A DNA stretch of 29,978 bases from JALYNX01 sp035292605 (lineage in GTDB: Bacteria; Actinomycetota; Acidimicrobiia; Spongiisociales; ZC4RG35): assembly GCA_035292605.1 (NCBI GenBank), contig DATDPT010000042.1, positions 1-29,978 on the forward strand. Direction: 5' to 3'. The notes beneath the pieces were generated by a model that saw nothing but the letters and a program-made list of their open reading frames with translations, made no database searches and was not told where the DNA came from. Position numbers and translations under genes: made by a program. The first letter of the stretch is position 1. Each line of letters starts with the position of its first letter. Of the stretch, positions 16,584 through 24,958 are shown one piece after another.

Positions 16584-17012
16584 TCAGTGTTGACCGCTGC
16601 CCTCGACCTCCGCCCGCGCCTCGTATCCAGCCGCATCACGTGACCCCGCGCCTGCCCACAGCCAGATGACAACCGCGTCCTCGGACTCGGACGTATTGCG
16701 AAACCCGTGCCATTGCCCCTTCTTGGTGTGGACGATATCGCCAGCCTTCATGGAGATCTCCTCGTCTCCGTCGAGGACGATCCCTTCGCCCGAAACCAGA
16801 TACTGGATCTCCTCGGCATTCATATGCCGGTGCCATTCGTGTCGAGAGCCCGGGGTGAAGACGGTGCGCCCGAAAACGACCTCCTTGGACCCGGCGTTTT
16901 CCTCGGTTATCAGGAACTGGACCTTCATGTCGATCCATCCCTCGTCCGCTTTCAGGCCTTCGGCAAACTTGACGTCGTCGAGGTGAACCTTGGTCGCCCG
17001 CCCATCCTGCAT
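16584..17012 (-). CDS. Cupin-domain protein
   Basis: 142 aa single-domain cupin. The first metal motif reads HEWHRHMNAEE (His61, His63, Glu67/68), and the second supplies His102 (GQWHGF), so a metal centre is likely. The start at 17012 is preferred to an ATG 90 bp upstream because GAGGG lies 8 nt before it, and because the longer version would run over the promoter and operator. Cupins of this size act as sugar isomerases, decarboxylases or dioxygenases, or as ligand-binding proteins; the reaction here is unknown. First gene of a two-gene unit with the beta-hydroxyacid dehydrogenase. Confidence 0.87.
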   Translation of the reverse strand: MQDGRATKVHLDDVKFAEGLKADEGWIDMKVQFLITEENAGSKEVVFGRTVFTPGSRHEWHRHMNAEEIQYLVSGEGIVLDGDEEISMKAGDIVHTKKGQWHGFRNTSESEDAVVIWLWAGAGSRDAAGYEARAEVEGSGQH

Positions 17013-17082
17013 TTCCACCACCCTCTCGAAACCGATGGCGGACCTTCCGCCTCTTCCCGCGATCGCGTCGTTGGGCGAGCCA

Positions 17083-17122
17083 ATTAAACCAGATACTTGC
17101 AACCCGCTGCAAACCGTTGCCG
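17083..17122 (-). promoter_or_regulatory. Promoter and LacI-type operator of the cupin operon
   Basis: CTGCAAACCGTTGCCG (17107-17122) has a left TGCAA and right TTGC arm around 4 bp, and TTGCAACCCGCTGCAA (17097-17112) partly overlaps it. On the minus strand TTGCAG (17107-17112) and TTTAAT (17083-17088), 18 bp apart, could be the -35 and -10 boxes. A repressor bound here would cover the -35 box. The site lies about 95 bp before the cupin start. Confidence 0.5.
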
Positions 17123-17139
17123 TTCAATGCAAAGACCAA

Positions 17140-17160
17140 CCCCGACCATGGCCGACGGGG
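17140..17160 (-). terminator. Weak hairpin after the LacI gene
   Basis: CCCCG and CGGGG flank an 11-nt loop 11 nt beyond the repressor stop codon, and the minus-strand continuation is TTGGTCTTTG. The stem is short, so this is only a possible terminator separating the repressor gene from the cupin operon. Confidence 0.25.
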
Positions 17161-17171
17161 ATCCGGTTGCC

Positions 17172-18263
17172 CTATGAAAAAGCCTTGGCCGGCTTCATCG
17201 CCCGCACATGTGGTGGGGCACTCGACATCCGGATCACGAGGGTGGGAGCGATCGTCAAGTCAGATGCCTCGGCGTGAGGATCCTCGGACAGCGAAACGGC
17301 CACCTCGGCCGCCATCCGGCCCAGGTGATATCCAGGGAGCCGGACAGTGGTCAGAGGTGGGCTGGTGTAGGCGGTCAGGGGCAGGTCGTCATAGCCGACG
17401 ATCGACATTTCCTCCGGGCAGGCGAAACCGAGCTCGTTGAGTGCATCCAATGCCCCCAGCGCCATCAGGTCGTTTTGGGCAAAGATCCCGGTCGGTGCCT
17501 TTCCGCTTTCGATCATGTGGGTAGCCAGCCGCCGACCCTCGGCCACCGATGGCTCCCGCGCGTTTTCTCCGGGATCGATCAGCTCAGCACCTGCCGCTTC
17601 GATCGCCGACCTGAACCCGGCGCTGCGTCGCTCGAACGAGGAGATGTCGTCGGGGCCGGAGAGCTGGGCAAGACGAGTGTGACCCAAGCTCAAAAGATGC
17701 TCTGCAGCCAGGCGCCCGCCGAGGACATCGTCCGGGGCGACAGTGGGGAAGCCGGCACCCTGAAGCGAGCGATCGGCCAGCACGAGGGGCACCTGGTAGA
17801 ACGCCTTCTTGAGGACTCTTTCGGTTCCTCGGCGTGCCGCGGTCGTGATGATGGCGTCGACGCTGCGACTTATGAGGTGGCTCAGCACCCGCCCCATCCG
17901 ATCGACATCATCCTGGGTCTCAGCGATCAGAGCCATGATGCCGCGGCCCTCGAGGGCGTTCTCGATTCCGCGCACCATCCGACCCGTGTATGGATTCTCG
18001 AGATCAGCAACCACCACTCCCATGGTGGCGGATCGACCGTGCCTGAGGGTTCGGGCCGGGATGTTGGGCTGATAGTCGAGCTCGGCCGCCATCTCGATCA
18101 CTCTGGCCCGAGTCTCCTCCGAGATCATGGTTGACTTCTCGGGATCGAGGGCGCGGGAAACGGTGGCCGGATGCACGCCGGCCAACTCGGCGATGCGCTT
18201 CAGGGTGACCCGTTGCGAAGACCGTGCAGATCCGGCAACCGGTGGTTTTTCGTTCTCGGTCAT
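17172..18263 (-). CDS. LacI/GalR-family transcriptional repressor
   Basis: 363 aa. The N-terminal helix-turn-helix (VTLKRIAELAGVHPATVSRA, 19-38) is followed by the hinge helix near 66-76 and a two-lobed periplasmic-binding-protein-like effector domain (about 80-345). Its ligand is probably the compound carried by the linked ABC transporter. The ATG at 18263 is preferred over a TTG one codon earlier. The gene is divergent from the alcohol dehydrogenase gene and lies upstream of the cupin operon on the same strand. Palindromes with TGCAA/TTGCA arms before both of these units and in the transporter gap are its likely targets. Confidence 0.95.
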   Translation of the reverse strand: MTENEKPPVAGSARSSQRVTLKRIAELAGVHPATVSRALDPEKSTMISEETRARVIEMAAELDYQPNIPARTLRHGRSATMGVVVADLENPYTGRMVRGIENALEGRGIMALIAETQDDVDRMGRVLSHLISRSVDAIITTAARRGTERVLKKAFYQVPLVLADRSLQGAGFPTVAPDDVLGGRLAAEHLLSLGHTRLAQLSGPDDISSFERRSAGFRSAIEAAGAELIDPGENAREPSVAEGRRLATHMIESGKAPTGIFAQNDLMALGALDALNELGFACPEEMSIVGYDDLPLTAYTSPPLTTVRLPGYHLGRMAAEVAVSLSEDPHAEASDLTIAPTLVIRMSSAPPHVRAMKPAKAFS

Positions 18264-18480
18264 CAAACTGCCATGAGAATTGCCCGACTAATGGTAACTG
18301 GCGGCGCGTGGCGACTGTTCGTCCCCCTTGCGCGCGGTGCACACATTCGACGCAAGCCGGGGGCATGACCCGTACCACGGACACCGTTTGCACCGGTTGC
18401 AAGCCCCGAAGAACCGATCCTCGGGTCGCTACTAGCTTGCTCGGGATGACGACAGGGATGCATGTCCGTGAGCAGACACG
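18264..18480. promoter_or_regulatory. Divergent control region with a TTGCA palindrome
   Basis: This 217 bp gap separates the divergent repressor and alcohol dehydrogenase genes. TTGCACCGGTTGCAA at 18388-18402 has perfect 5-bp arms around 5 bp and lies about 80 bp before the dehydrogenase start. Its spacing differs by one base from the clearest operator at 22593-22608, so it is the weaker candidate. No convincing promoter boxes were found. Confidence 0.45.
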
Positions 18481-19572
18481 ATGAGGGCGATGGTCTACCG
18501 CGGTCCCGGCGATGTCCGGTTGGAGGAGATGCCTGATCCGATCGCCGGCCCGGGGGAACTCCTCATCGATGTGGCCACGGTGGGGATCTGCGGGACCGAC
18601 GTGGCCGAGTACATGGACGAGCCGCGCTTCTTCCCGATCGCGGAACGGCACCCGCACAGCGGCCATCTGGGACCAACCATCCCCGGCCATGAGTTCTCGG
18701 GGGTCGTGGCGGCGGTAGGCCCTGAGGTCGAGGACTTTGCCATTGGCGATCTGGTGGCGTCCGGCGCCGGGGTCTCATGCGGGGCCTGCGGCCCCTGTCG
18801 CCGAGGCGCCACCAACATGTGCGTCGCTTATTGGACCGTGGGGCTCCACGCCAACGGGGCCATGGCCGAGATGGTGGCTGTACCGGCCTCGTGCTGCCTC
18901 AATGTCTCGGACTACGGCATCGCACCCGACGTCGCAGCCCTGGCTCAGCCAATGTCGATCGCGGTCCATGCCTGCCGTCGGGGCCGTTTGAGCGGGGATG
19001 ACGTGGTGCTGGTCATGGGATCCGGCGGCATCGGGAGCTTTCTCACGTTTTGTGCTTCCGCCCAGGGAGCCGCAGTCACAGCCGTGGATCTCGATCCCGG
19101 TCGTCTCGAGATGGCCAAGGCGCTTGGAGCCAGTAGGACAATTGACGCCTCCCAACTGGGCGACCTGGAGGATCTGCTCATGGATGACGAGCGAAGACCC
19201 ACGCTCGTCTTCGAGTGCACGGCGGCTCCCGATCCCCTGGAGCTGGCCGTGAGGACCGTGGCCGACAATGGCAGAGTCGTGGTTGTTGGTCATCAGCCGC
19301 GTCGTCTGGAGTTCGACTTCAAGCTGCTCACATTCGGCGAGAAGGAGATGATCGGAACCATGGCCCATGTCTTCGCCACCGACTTCAGCCAGGCAGTGGA
19401 GCTCGTCAATCGGCGACCGGAGGTCTGGGAGCATCTGGCCCCCACTGTTCACCCACTCGAGGATCTGGTGACTGCCGGGCTGCTTCCAATGGCCGAGCAC
19501 CGTCAGGGCCAGGTCAAGACGCTCTTCGACCCTTCCTTGCGTGAAGCCCGACCGCTGCGGCCACGACCCTGA
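18481..19572 (+). CDS. Zinc-dependent alcohol dehydrogenase (MDR superfamily)
   Basis: 363 aa NAD(P)-dependent dehydrogenase of the threonine/sorbitol/butanediol dehydrogenase branch. The catalytic zinc site is visible as Cys37 (GICGTD) and His70-Glu71 (PGHEFSG). The structural zinc site has four cysteines, 100, 103, 106 and 114 (CGACGPC, then C). The Rossmann motif GSGGIG is at 180-185. All catalytic features are intact, so it should oxidise a secondary alcohol or polyol. It is the only + strand gene between the repressor and the convergent amidohydrolase (13 bp gap). The position next to the LacI gene indicates a catabolic step on the imported compound. The SD before ATG 18481 is weak. Confidence 0.92.
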   Translation: MRAMVYRGPGDVRLEEMPDPIAGPGELLIDVATVGICGTDVAEYMDEPRFFPIAERHPHSGHLGPTIPGHEFSGVVAAVGPEVEDFAIGDLVASGAGVSCGACGPCRRGATNMCVAYWTVGLHANGAMAEMVAVPASCCLNVSDYGIAPDVAALAQPMSIAVHACRRGRLSGDDVVLVMGSGGIGSFLTFCASAQGAAVTAVDLDPGRLEMAKALGASRTIDASQLGDLEDLLMDDERRPTLVFECTAAPDPLELAVRTVADNGRVVVVGHQPRRLEFDFKLLTFGEKEMIGTMAHVFATDFSQAVELVNRRPEVWEHLAPTVHPLEDLVTAGLLPMAEHRQGQVKTLFDPSLREARPLRPRP

Positions 19573-19585
19573 GCCCAAGCGCCGG

Positions 19586-20998
19586 CTACTCCGTTATGGC
19601 AACCATTGGGCGCGGGAACCAGTCACCACCCGTCCTGGCATCAGGAATGGCCGGGTCCTGCCGGGCCCGTGCGAACAGATAGTCCCGGCTCTCATCCGCC
19701 GCCCGACGGATGCCGTCGAGATCCACGTTCACGAGCTGTCCCCCACGCTTGAGCCACCTTCCATCGACCATCACGTTTTCGACAACACCCGGATGGGCCG
19801 AATACACGATGGCGCCGAACGGGTTGTTCACCGGGAACATGGCCGGATCGCGGGTGCTGAGCGATATGAGATCAGCCTGCTTGCCCGGAGTGATGGTGCC
19901 GATCCGGCCGAGGAGTCCGATGGCGCGGGCCCCCTCGATCGTCGCGAACTCGACGACGTCCCGGGTGGTGGGCCTCAGCTCTTCGAGCACCCGGCCCTCG
20001 GCCACCGCGGCTGCGTGCCTCAGGGCTCGCTCGGCGGCGATTGTCGCTTTCATCGCCCCGAACATGTCACCCCCGTTCAAGGTGCACACGTCGATCGAGA
20101 GGGATGGCCGAATCCCCACGGCAAGAAGTCGCCCCGTTGCCGGCCACCCGTGGCCCATCGACAATTCGATATCGGCCGCTACCGAAGCCGTGCCCCCCGA
20201 CGCCGCGATCATCTCCAGCTCGTCGTCGGCCAAGGTGTTGCAGTGGACATAGGTGACGTCGTCACCGAGGAGCCCGGACTGTTCGAGCCACGCAATCGGT
20301 CGTGATCGCCCCCACTCCCCATCGCCGACGTGCACCGTGATCCGGACACCGATTCCCCGCGCGAGGCGAAAGTCCCCGAGTGTGACCTCTTTGGTTGTGA
20401 ACTGCGGACCACGTAGGGCCATCGCCATGGTCACCAACTGTTCGTCCGATTTGAAATACGCATCTCGAACCCGGATCGCGTCATCGGGATGGGGCACGGC
20501 GCTTGGTGGGTCGCGCCATTGCGGAGCTCCACCCCCGTGGGCGAAGACGGCTCTCGAGCCCGAGTCGAACAGAGCTTGGACGGCGGCGTCGGCGTGCTCA
20601 GGCGTAGCGAGGTTGTGTGACCAATCGACGAGAGTCGTGATCCCGGAGTTGACCGCTTCGAGCGTTCCCAGCAGGTTTCCGACGTACGTATCTTGGGGGC
20701 GAAAGTGCTGGCTGAGCCCGTTGTGGATCCCGGTCATGTAGTGACCGTGCGCCCAATCGGCGGCAATGTTCCGGATCACCGCCTGCCAGGTATGACGATG
20801 GGTGTCGATGAATCCCGGCATCAAGATATCGGTGCCGAGATCAACCAGCTCGGCGCCAGTCGGGTCGAGCTCCTCCCCGACGGCGATGATGCGGCCGCCC
20901 TCGATCAGCACCTCACCTGGAACGAGATCGCTGTGCCCCGATTCCAAGGTGAGGACGGTCGCCGCCCGGAGCAGGGTTCTCTGCTCCACCGTCGTCAT
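19586..20998 (-). CDS. Amidohydrolase of the cytosine deaminase/chlorohydrolase type
   Basis: 470 aa metal-dependent hydrolase with a TIM-barrel core. Metal and catalytic residues are visible: His67 and His69 (GFIDTHRH), His223 (TVHVGDG), His252 (YVHCNTL) and Asp303 (SIDVCTLNGGD). The family (AtzA/TrzN, guanine, cytosine and S-adenosylhomocysteine deaminases) removes amino or other groups from N-heterocycles. The usual HxSE Glu region reads HVGDGE here, so the substrate may be atypical. Its ATG overlaps the stop of the ABC ATPase gene by 4 bp, so transport and hydrolysis are translationally coupled. That is the best clue that the transporter imports an amide- or imine-containing compound rather than a plain sugar. 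Confidence 0.9.
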   Translation of the reverse strand: MTTVEQRTLLRAATVLTLESGHSDLVPGEVLIEGGRIIAVGEELDPTGAELVDLGTDILMPGFIDTHRHTWQAVIRNIAADWAHGHYMTGIHNGLSQHFRPQDTYVGNLLGTLEAVNSGITTLVDWSHNLATPEHADAAVQALFDSGSRAVFAHGGGAPQWRDPPSAVPHPDDAIRVRDAYFKSDEQLVTMAMALRGPQFTTKEVTLGDFRLARGIGVRITVHVGDGEWGRSRPIAWLEQSGLLGDDVTYVHCNTLADDELEMIAASGGTASVAADIELSMGHGWPATGRLLAVGIRPSLSIDVCTLNGGDMFGAMKATIAAERALRHAAAVAEGRVLEELRPTTRDVVEFATIEGARAIGLLGRIGTITPGKQADLISLSTRDPAMFPVNNPFGAIVYSAHPGVVENVMVDGRWLKRGGQLVNVDLDGIRRAADESRDYLFARARQDPAIPDARTGGDWFPRPMVAITE

Positions 20999-22542
20999 GC
21001 TCCGGCTCCGTCCGACTCAGCACCAGCTCCAACTCCTTCCATCGCAGCCACCAACTGGTGGTCGGCCCAGCCGGGGCCATACTCCTCGACGACCCGTCCA
21101 CCGAACATCACCAGGATCCGATTGCAGATGGAAAGCTCATCGAGCTCGTCGGCGATCAGGAGAACGGCTAGGTCGTCACTACTTCTGATGAGGTCCAGAA
21201 GGGCCTGTTTCGAAGCGATATCGACTCCAGCGGTGGGGCCGATGAGGACGAGCACGCTGGGATCGGGGGCCATGGCTCGACCGATCACCGACTTCTGTTG
21301 ATTCCCCCCGGACAGTTCGGACACGGGTTGATCAGGAGAGGAAACCACGATGTCCATCGACTCGATCGTTTCCTCGGCGCGGGACCTTCGGGTCCTATGA
21401 GACACGAAACCGATGGGACCCATCCGATCGAGCAGAGTCATGGTCACGTTTTCCTCGATTGACAGGTTGCCTACGTAGCCCCTGGCATGACGGTCCTCGG
21501 GCACGTACCCCACCCCGGATGCAATGGCGCGGTCTGCCCTGCCCCTGATCAGCTCCTTGCCGGCGACGCGTATCGAGCCGCGTTCAGGCGTGATCAAGCC
21601 AACAATGGCATCCGCCACCTGGGTGTTCCCACAGCCTTTCAGCCCCGCCAGCCCGACACACTCTCCGGCTCTGACCTCGAAGCTCACGTCCTGACACCAG
21701 CCATCGACCGTCAGACCGGAGACGGTGAGAACCGGTTGCGGGCTGAGATCCCGGGCCGAAACGCCCGCACGCGAGAAGCCGGGCACGACCGCCCCAACCA
21801 TCGCCGTAACCATCTCATCCTTGGTCATTGCCGAGGTGGGCGCGGTGATCACATGGCGGCCATCTCGCAGCACGGTGACCGAGTGGCACACCTCGTAGGT
21901 CTCCTCGAGATGGTGTGAGATATAGAGAAAGGTCACTCCTGCCTGCTGGAGCCTTCGCATCTGCTTGAAGAGATGCTCTATCTCTTTGGCTTCGAGCTGG
22001 GCGGTCGGCTCGTCCAGCACGATGAACCGGGTGCCGAGGCGCAGCGCCCTGGCGATCTCCACCAGTTGTCGCTCTCCAACGCTGAGCCGCGATACCTCGG
22101 TGTCCACATCAACGTCTATGCCCCACTCGGCGAGGAGGCCTTCCCCTTCCCGACGCAGGGTCTTCCAGTTGACCCAACCACGATTGACGCCTGGATAGGC
22201 ATTGAGATAGAGGTTCTCGCCCACTGTCAGGGCGGGGATGACGGTCGGCTTCTGGTAAACGCAGGCGACCCGCGAACGCCACCGTTCCCGTTGCGCCAAG
22301 GGTGGGGCAGGCTCGCCGTCGAAACGGACCTCTCCGGTGTCTGGCTGGATGAGCCCGGTGATCACACCGACCATCGTCGATTTCCCGGCACCGTTGCGTC
22401 CGACTAGCGCATGCGATTCACCCTTTTCGAGTGTCAGCGAGACACCGCGCAGCGCCTCCGTCGCCCCGAACCGCTTCGTGATCCCAACCACCTCCAATAG
22501 TGGTGGCGAACCGTCAACCCGAGATTCCACCTCTTCGACCAC
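20995..22542 (-). CDS. Two-domain ABC transporter ATP-binding protein, CUT2/RbsA type
   Basis: 515 aa with tandem nucleotide-binding domains. Domain 1 is complete: Walker A GRNGAGKST at 48-56, signature LSVGERQ at 153-159, Walker B FIVLDEPT at 173-180, His210. Domain 2 has a normal signature LSGGNQQ at 410-416, but its Walker A is degenerate (GLKGCGNT, 300-307) and its Walker B reads VLIGPT, with the Asp-Glu pair replaced by Ile-Gly, so only one site should hydrolyse ATP. That asymmetry is usual in RbsA-type proteins. The GTG at 22542 touches its SD (AAGGA); a GTG four codons later (22530) is an alternative with better spacing. Partner subunits are the divergent binding protein and the permease. 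Confidence 0.92.
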   Translation of the reverse strand: MVEEVESRVDGSPPLLEVVGITKRFGATEALRGVSLTLEKGESHALVGRNGAGKSTMVGVITGLIQPDTGEVRFDGEPAPPLAQRERWRSRVACVYQKPTVIPALTVGENLYLNAYPGVNRGWVNWKTLRREGEGLLAEWGIDVDVDTEVSRLSVGERQLVEIARALRLGTRFIVLDEPTAQLEAKEIEHLFKQMRRLQQAGVTFLYISHHLEETYEVCHSVTVLRDGRHVITAPTSAMTKDEMVTAMVGAVVPGFSRAGVSARDLSPQPVLTVSGLTVDGWCQDVSFEVRAGECVGLAGLKGCGNTQVADAIVGLITPERGSIRVAGKELIRGRADRAIASGVGYVPEDRHARGYVGNLSIEENVTMTLLDRMGPIGFVSHRTRRSRAEETIESMDIVVSSPDQPVSELSGGNQQKSVIGRAMAPDPSVLVLIGPTAGVDIASKQALLDLIRSSDDLAVLLIADELDELSICNRILVMFGGRVVEEYGPGWADHQLVAAMEGVGAGAESDGAGA

Positions 22543-22592
22543 TCCTTCCGGCTGGCACCGGGACTATCCGGTCGACCGTCCCTCCCATGCAC

Positions 22593-22608
22593 CTGCAAGC
22601 GATTGCAG
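22593..22608. promoter_or_regulatory. LacI-type operator in the divergent transporter region
   Basis: CTGCAAGCGATTGCAG has perfect 6-bp arms and the central CG typical of LacI/GalR-family operators. It lies 51-66 bp before the ATPase start and about 125 bp before the binding-protein start. This is the best operator candidate in the window. Confidence 0.7.
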
Positions 22609-22659
22609 CCGATCGTAGCCGGGACAGACATGCTCTGGCTACCGTCAGCCAAGGGCCGC

Positions 22660-22694
22660 TTGACGCGCTGCAACCTGTGTGCAAACCTTTGCTG
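22660..22694 (+). promoter_or_regulatory. Candidate promoter and second operator of the binding-protein gene
   Basis: TTGACG at 22660-22665 is a good -35 box; no strong -10 follows at the standard distance. GTGCAAACCTTTGCTG at 22679-22694 has arms GCAAA/TTTGC and shares TGCAAACC with the cupin-operon site. It lies at the expected -10/+1 position, where a repressor would block transcription. Confidence 0.5.
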
Positions 22695-22732
22695 AGGCGG
22701 GCACAACGTTCAAACCCAGAATTGGAGGAGTG

Positions 22733-23788
22733 ATGGGGCGTACAAGAATGAAGCTCTACGTGCTGGGAACGATCCTTGCCCTGACCGCGGTGGCGTGTGG
22801 AGGTGAGAGCGGATCAACCACAGCAGCCGGCGGCGGGGCCACCACTGAACCTGCGGAACAACTTCAGTTGGGGTATTCGGCGCCGTTCCTGTTCAACGAG
22901 TACTCGGTGGTCCTTCAGGACTCGATCACAGCTGCTGCGGAGGCGGCAGGCTTTGAGATGCTTCCTCCCACCAACGCCGACAGTGACTCGGCACAGCAAA
23001 ACACCGACATTCGCAACCTGATCTCGGCCGGGGCCGACGGTCTCATCGTGTTCGCCAACGACAGCAACGCCATCGTCCCCGCACTCGACTTCGCCGAGGA
23101 GCAGGGAGTCCCGGTGGTCGCGATCGACGTCGGCCCCGATGGGGGGCATGTCGTGATGATCGTGCGGGTCGACAACATCGGCATGGGCACCACCGCATGT
23201 GACGACATGGCGGCTTCGATCGGAGAAACCGGACAGGCCCTGTCGCTCCAAGGAGCAGCGACTTCGATCAACGGCCGTGAGCGATCAGAGGGCTTTGCCG
23301 AGTGCATGACGCAATACCCCGACATCGAGCTCATCGAGCGTCCGACCGACTGGGACCCGGAGAAACAGGTGGCAGCCCTCCAAACGGTGCTCACCGCCAA
23401 CCCGGAACTGAGTGGCGTCTTCCAGCAGTCCGAGTACGCACTCGAGGCGACGAACGCAGTCCTGACGCAGGCCGGCTTCACCGCCAAGGTCGGAGAGGAC
23501 GGGCACATCTACAACATCAGCATCGACGCGACAAGGTCAGCGCTCGATCTGGTCCGGGATAACACGATGGATGCCGCCATCTCGCAGCCGATCGACCTCT
23601 ACGCCTCACTCGGTGTGCAATACCTCCTCGGGGCGATCAACGGTGAGACCTTCGGCGCCGGCCCCACGGATCACGACACCGAGATCGTCGACTACAACGG
23701 CAATCTCATGGATCTGGTCTCATCGGTACTGGTCAAGGCCGACAACGTCGATGATCCTGGGCTATGGGCAAACATGATCGAGGACTAG
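22733..23788 (+). CDS. ABC transporter substrate-binding lipoprotein (Peripla_BP_4 type)
   Basis: 351 aa. The signal peptide ends in lipobox AVAC with Cys22, followed by a Gly/Ser/Thr linker and a two-lobed binding domain beginning near LGYSAPFLFNEYSV. Sequence style is that of CUT2 binding proteins for ribose, rhamnose, autoinducer-2 or related small polar ligands. The ligand cannot be read from sequence. The ATG at 22733 follows GGAGG (22724-22728) by 4 nt; an ATG at codon 6 would keep the signal peptide but is too far from the SD. First gene of a + strand unit with the permease, divergent from the ATPase-amidohydrolase unit, with probable operators in the shared 190 bp gap. Confidence 0.92.
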   Translation: MGRTRMKLYVLGTILALTAVACGGESGSTTAAGGGATTEPAEQLQLGYSAPFLFNEYSVVLQDSITAAAEAAGFEMLPPTNADSDSAQQNTDIRNLISAGADGLIVFANDSNAIVPALDFAEEQGVPVVAIDVGPDGGHVVMIVRVDNIGMGTTACDDMAASIGETGQALSLQGAATSINGRERSEGFAECMTQYPDIELIERPTDWDPEKQVAALQTVLTANPELSGVFQQSEYALEATNAVLTQAGFTAKVGEDGHIYNISIDATRSALDLVRDNTMDAAISQPIDLYASLGVQYLLGAINGETFGAGPTDHDTEIVDYNGNLMDLVSSVLVKADNVDDPGLWANMIED

Positions 23789-23816
23789 GCGCCGGTTCGA
23801 ACAAGCCGTGACCTAT

Positions 23817-23862
23817 GCAGGCCGGTTGGCTCGCCCACAATCAAGCGAGCGAACCGGCCTGC
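23817..23862 (+). terminator. Strong stem-loop between binding-protein and permease genes
   Basis: Two 18-base arms (23817-23834 and 23845-23862) pair with one mismatch around a 10-nt loop. The hairpin begins 28 nt after the binding-protein stop and has no T run (it is followed by TTCG). It lies 46 nt before the permease SD. An mRNA-stabilising or attenuating role is more likely than full termination. Confidence 0.75.
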
Positions 23863-23908
23863 TTCGATGCCAAACTCCGGGTCCGGGTGCCGTGAATGAA
23901 TTGTCATG

Positions 23909-23914
23909 AGGAGG
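23909..23914 (+). promoter_or_regulatory. Ribosome binding site that sets the permease start
   Basis: AGGAGG lies 6 nt before the GTG at 23921. It directly follows the in-frame ATG at 23906, so that ATG cannot use it and is rejected as the start. Confidence 0.75.
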
Positions 23915-23920
23915 CGCGAC

Positions 23921-24949
23921 GTGGAAGCTGAGACCGTGGAATCAGCGGCACGGCCAGCGAAGGATCAACCCGGAGTGCGCTCGCGGCCGGTGGCCCGGTT
24001 CATTCAGCAATTCGCGCTGATCCCCGTGCTCGCGGTGGCCATGGTGGTGGGATCTTTCGTGCACGACGCCTTCCTCACCAAGGCCAACCTGGTGAACGTG
24101 CTGCAGCAGTCCTCCGAGTTGGCGGTGATCGTCCTCGCCGAGGCCTTGATCCTCATCGTGGGGAAGTTCGATCTCTCCCTCGAGTCGACTGTTGGGATCG
24201 CCCCGATGTTCGGCGCCTGGCTGGTCGCCACCCCGGCCATCGGCGGCCTGGGACTGGGTATCAACCCGTACCTGATCATCGCCGTGATGCTGGCCACCGG
24301 TATGGCCATCGGCCTCTTCAACGGGTGGATGGTGGCCAAGCTCAAGCTCAATGCCTTCATGGTCACGCTGGCGATGCTGATCCTGCTTCGCGGTGTCACC
24401 ATCGGGCTCACCAATGGCAGGACTCTCTATGACCTTCCCACCCCGATCACCTACCTCGGCTCCGCCCGATGGCTCGGCGTCCCCGCCTCGGTCTGGTTGG
24501 CCGGTTTCTTGTTCCTGGTGGTCGGGCTCTTTCTGCGCTACCACAGCTTCGGAAGGTCCATCTATGCGATCGGTGGCAATGCTGAGGCGGCGCGTGCCGC
24601 AGGAATCCGTGTCGAGCGCGTGATCTGGACCGTCTACATAGCCGGATCAGGGCTGGCTGCCTTCGCCGGTGTGCTTCTCACCGGGCGCCTGGCCTCGGTT
24701 CTCTCCGGTCAGGGACAGAACATGATCTTCACGGTCTTCGCCGCCTGCGTGATCGGTGGGATCAGCCTCAGCGGTGGGCGGGGCACGATGTTCGGGGCCC
24801 TGACCGGCGTCCTCCTGTTGGGGATCATCGCCAACATCCTGACCTTGTCCCAGATCCAGTCGTATTGGATTGACGCGGCGTTCGGCGCGGTCATCCTCAT
24901 CGCCCTGGTGATCGCCCATGTCACCTCCGGCGGGGAGCAGGAAACCTGA
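23921..24949 (+). CDS. ABC transporter permease, CUT2/RbsC type
   Basis: 342 aa from GTG 23921. After a polar N-terminal stretch of about 25 residues there are about eight to ten membrane helices. The cytoplasmic coupling loop GRSIYAIGGNAEAARAAGI (around 215-235) is the family signature, and GGISLSGGRGT near 285-295 is also conserved. There is no long charged insert, unlike the xylose permease in this window. It works with the binding lipoprotein and the two-domain ATPase. The gene ends 9 bp from the convergent cyclase-family gene. Confidence 0.92.
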   Translation: MEAETVESAARPAKDQPGVRSRPVARFIQQFALIPVLAVAMVVGSFVHDAFLTKANLVNVLQQSSELAVIVLAEALILIVGKFDLSLESTVGIAPMFGAWLVATPAIGGLGLGINPYLIIAVMLATGMAIGLFNGWMVAKLKLNAFMVTLAMLILLRGVTIGLTNGRTLYDLPTPITYLGSARWLGVPASVWLAGFLFLVVGLFLRYHSFGRSIYAIGGNAEAARAAGIRVERVIWTVYIAGSGLAAFAGVLLTGRLASVLSGQGQNMIFTVFAACVIGGISLSGGRGTMFGALTGVLLLGIIANILTLSQIQSYWIDAAFGAVILIALVIAHVTSGGEQET

Positions 24950-24958
24950 GCGCCGACC

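Noticed and set aside
17013..17102. Longer cupin protein starting at 17102
   Set aside because: The extra residues do not fit the cupin domain, the start lies within the promoter/operator region, and a better SD serves the ATG at 17012.
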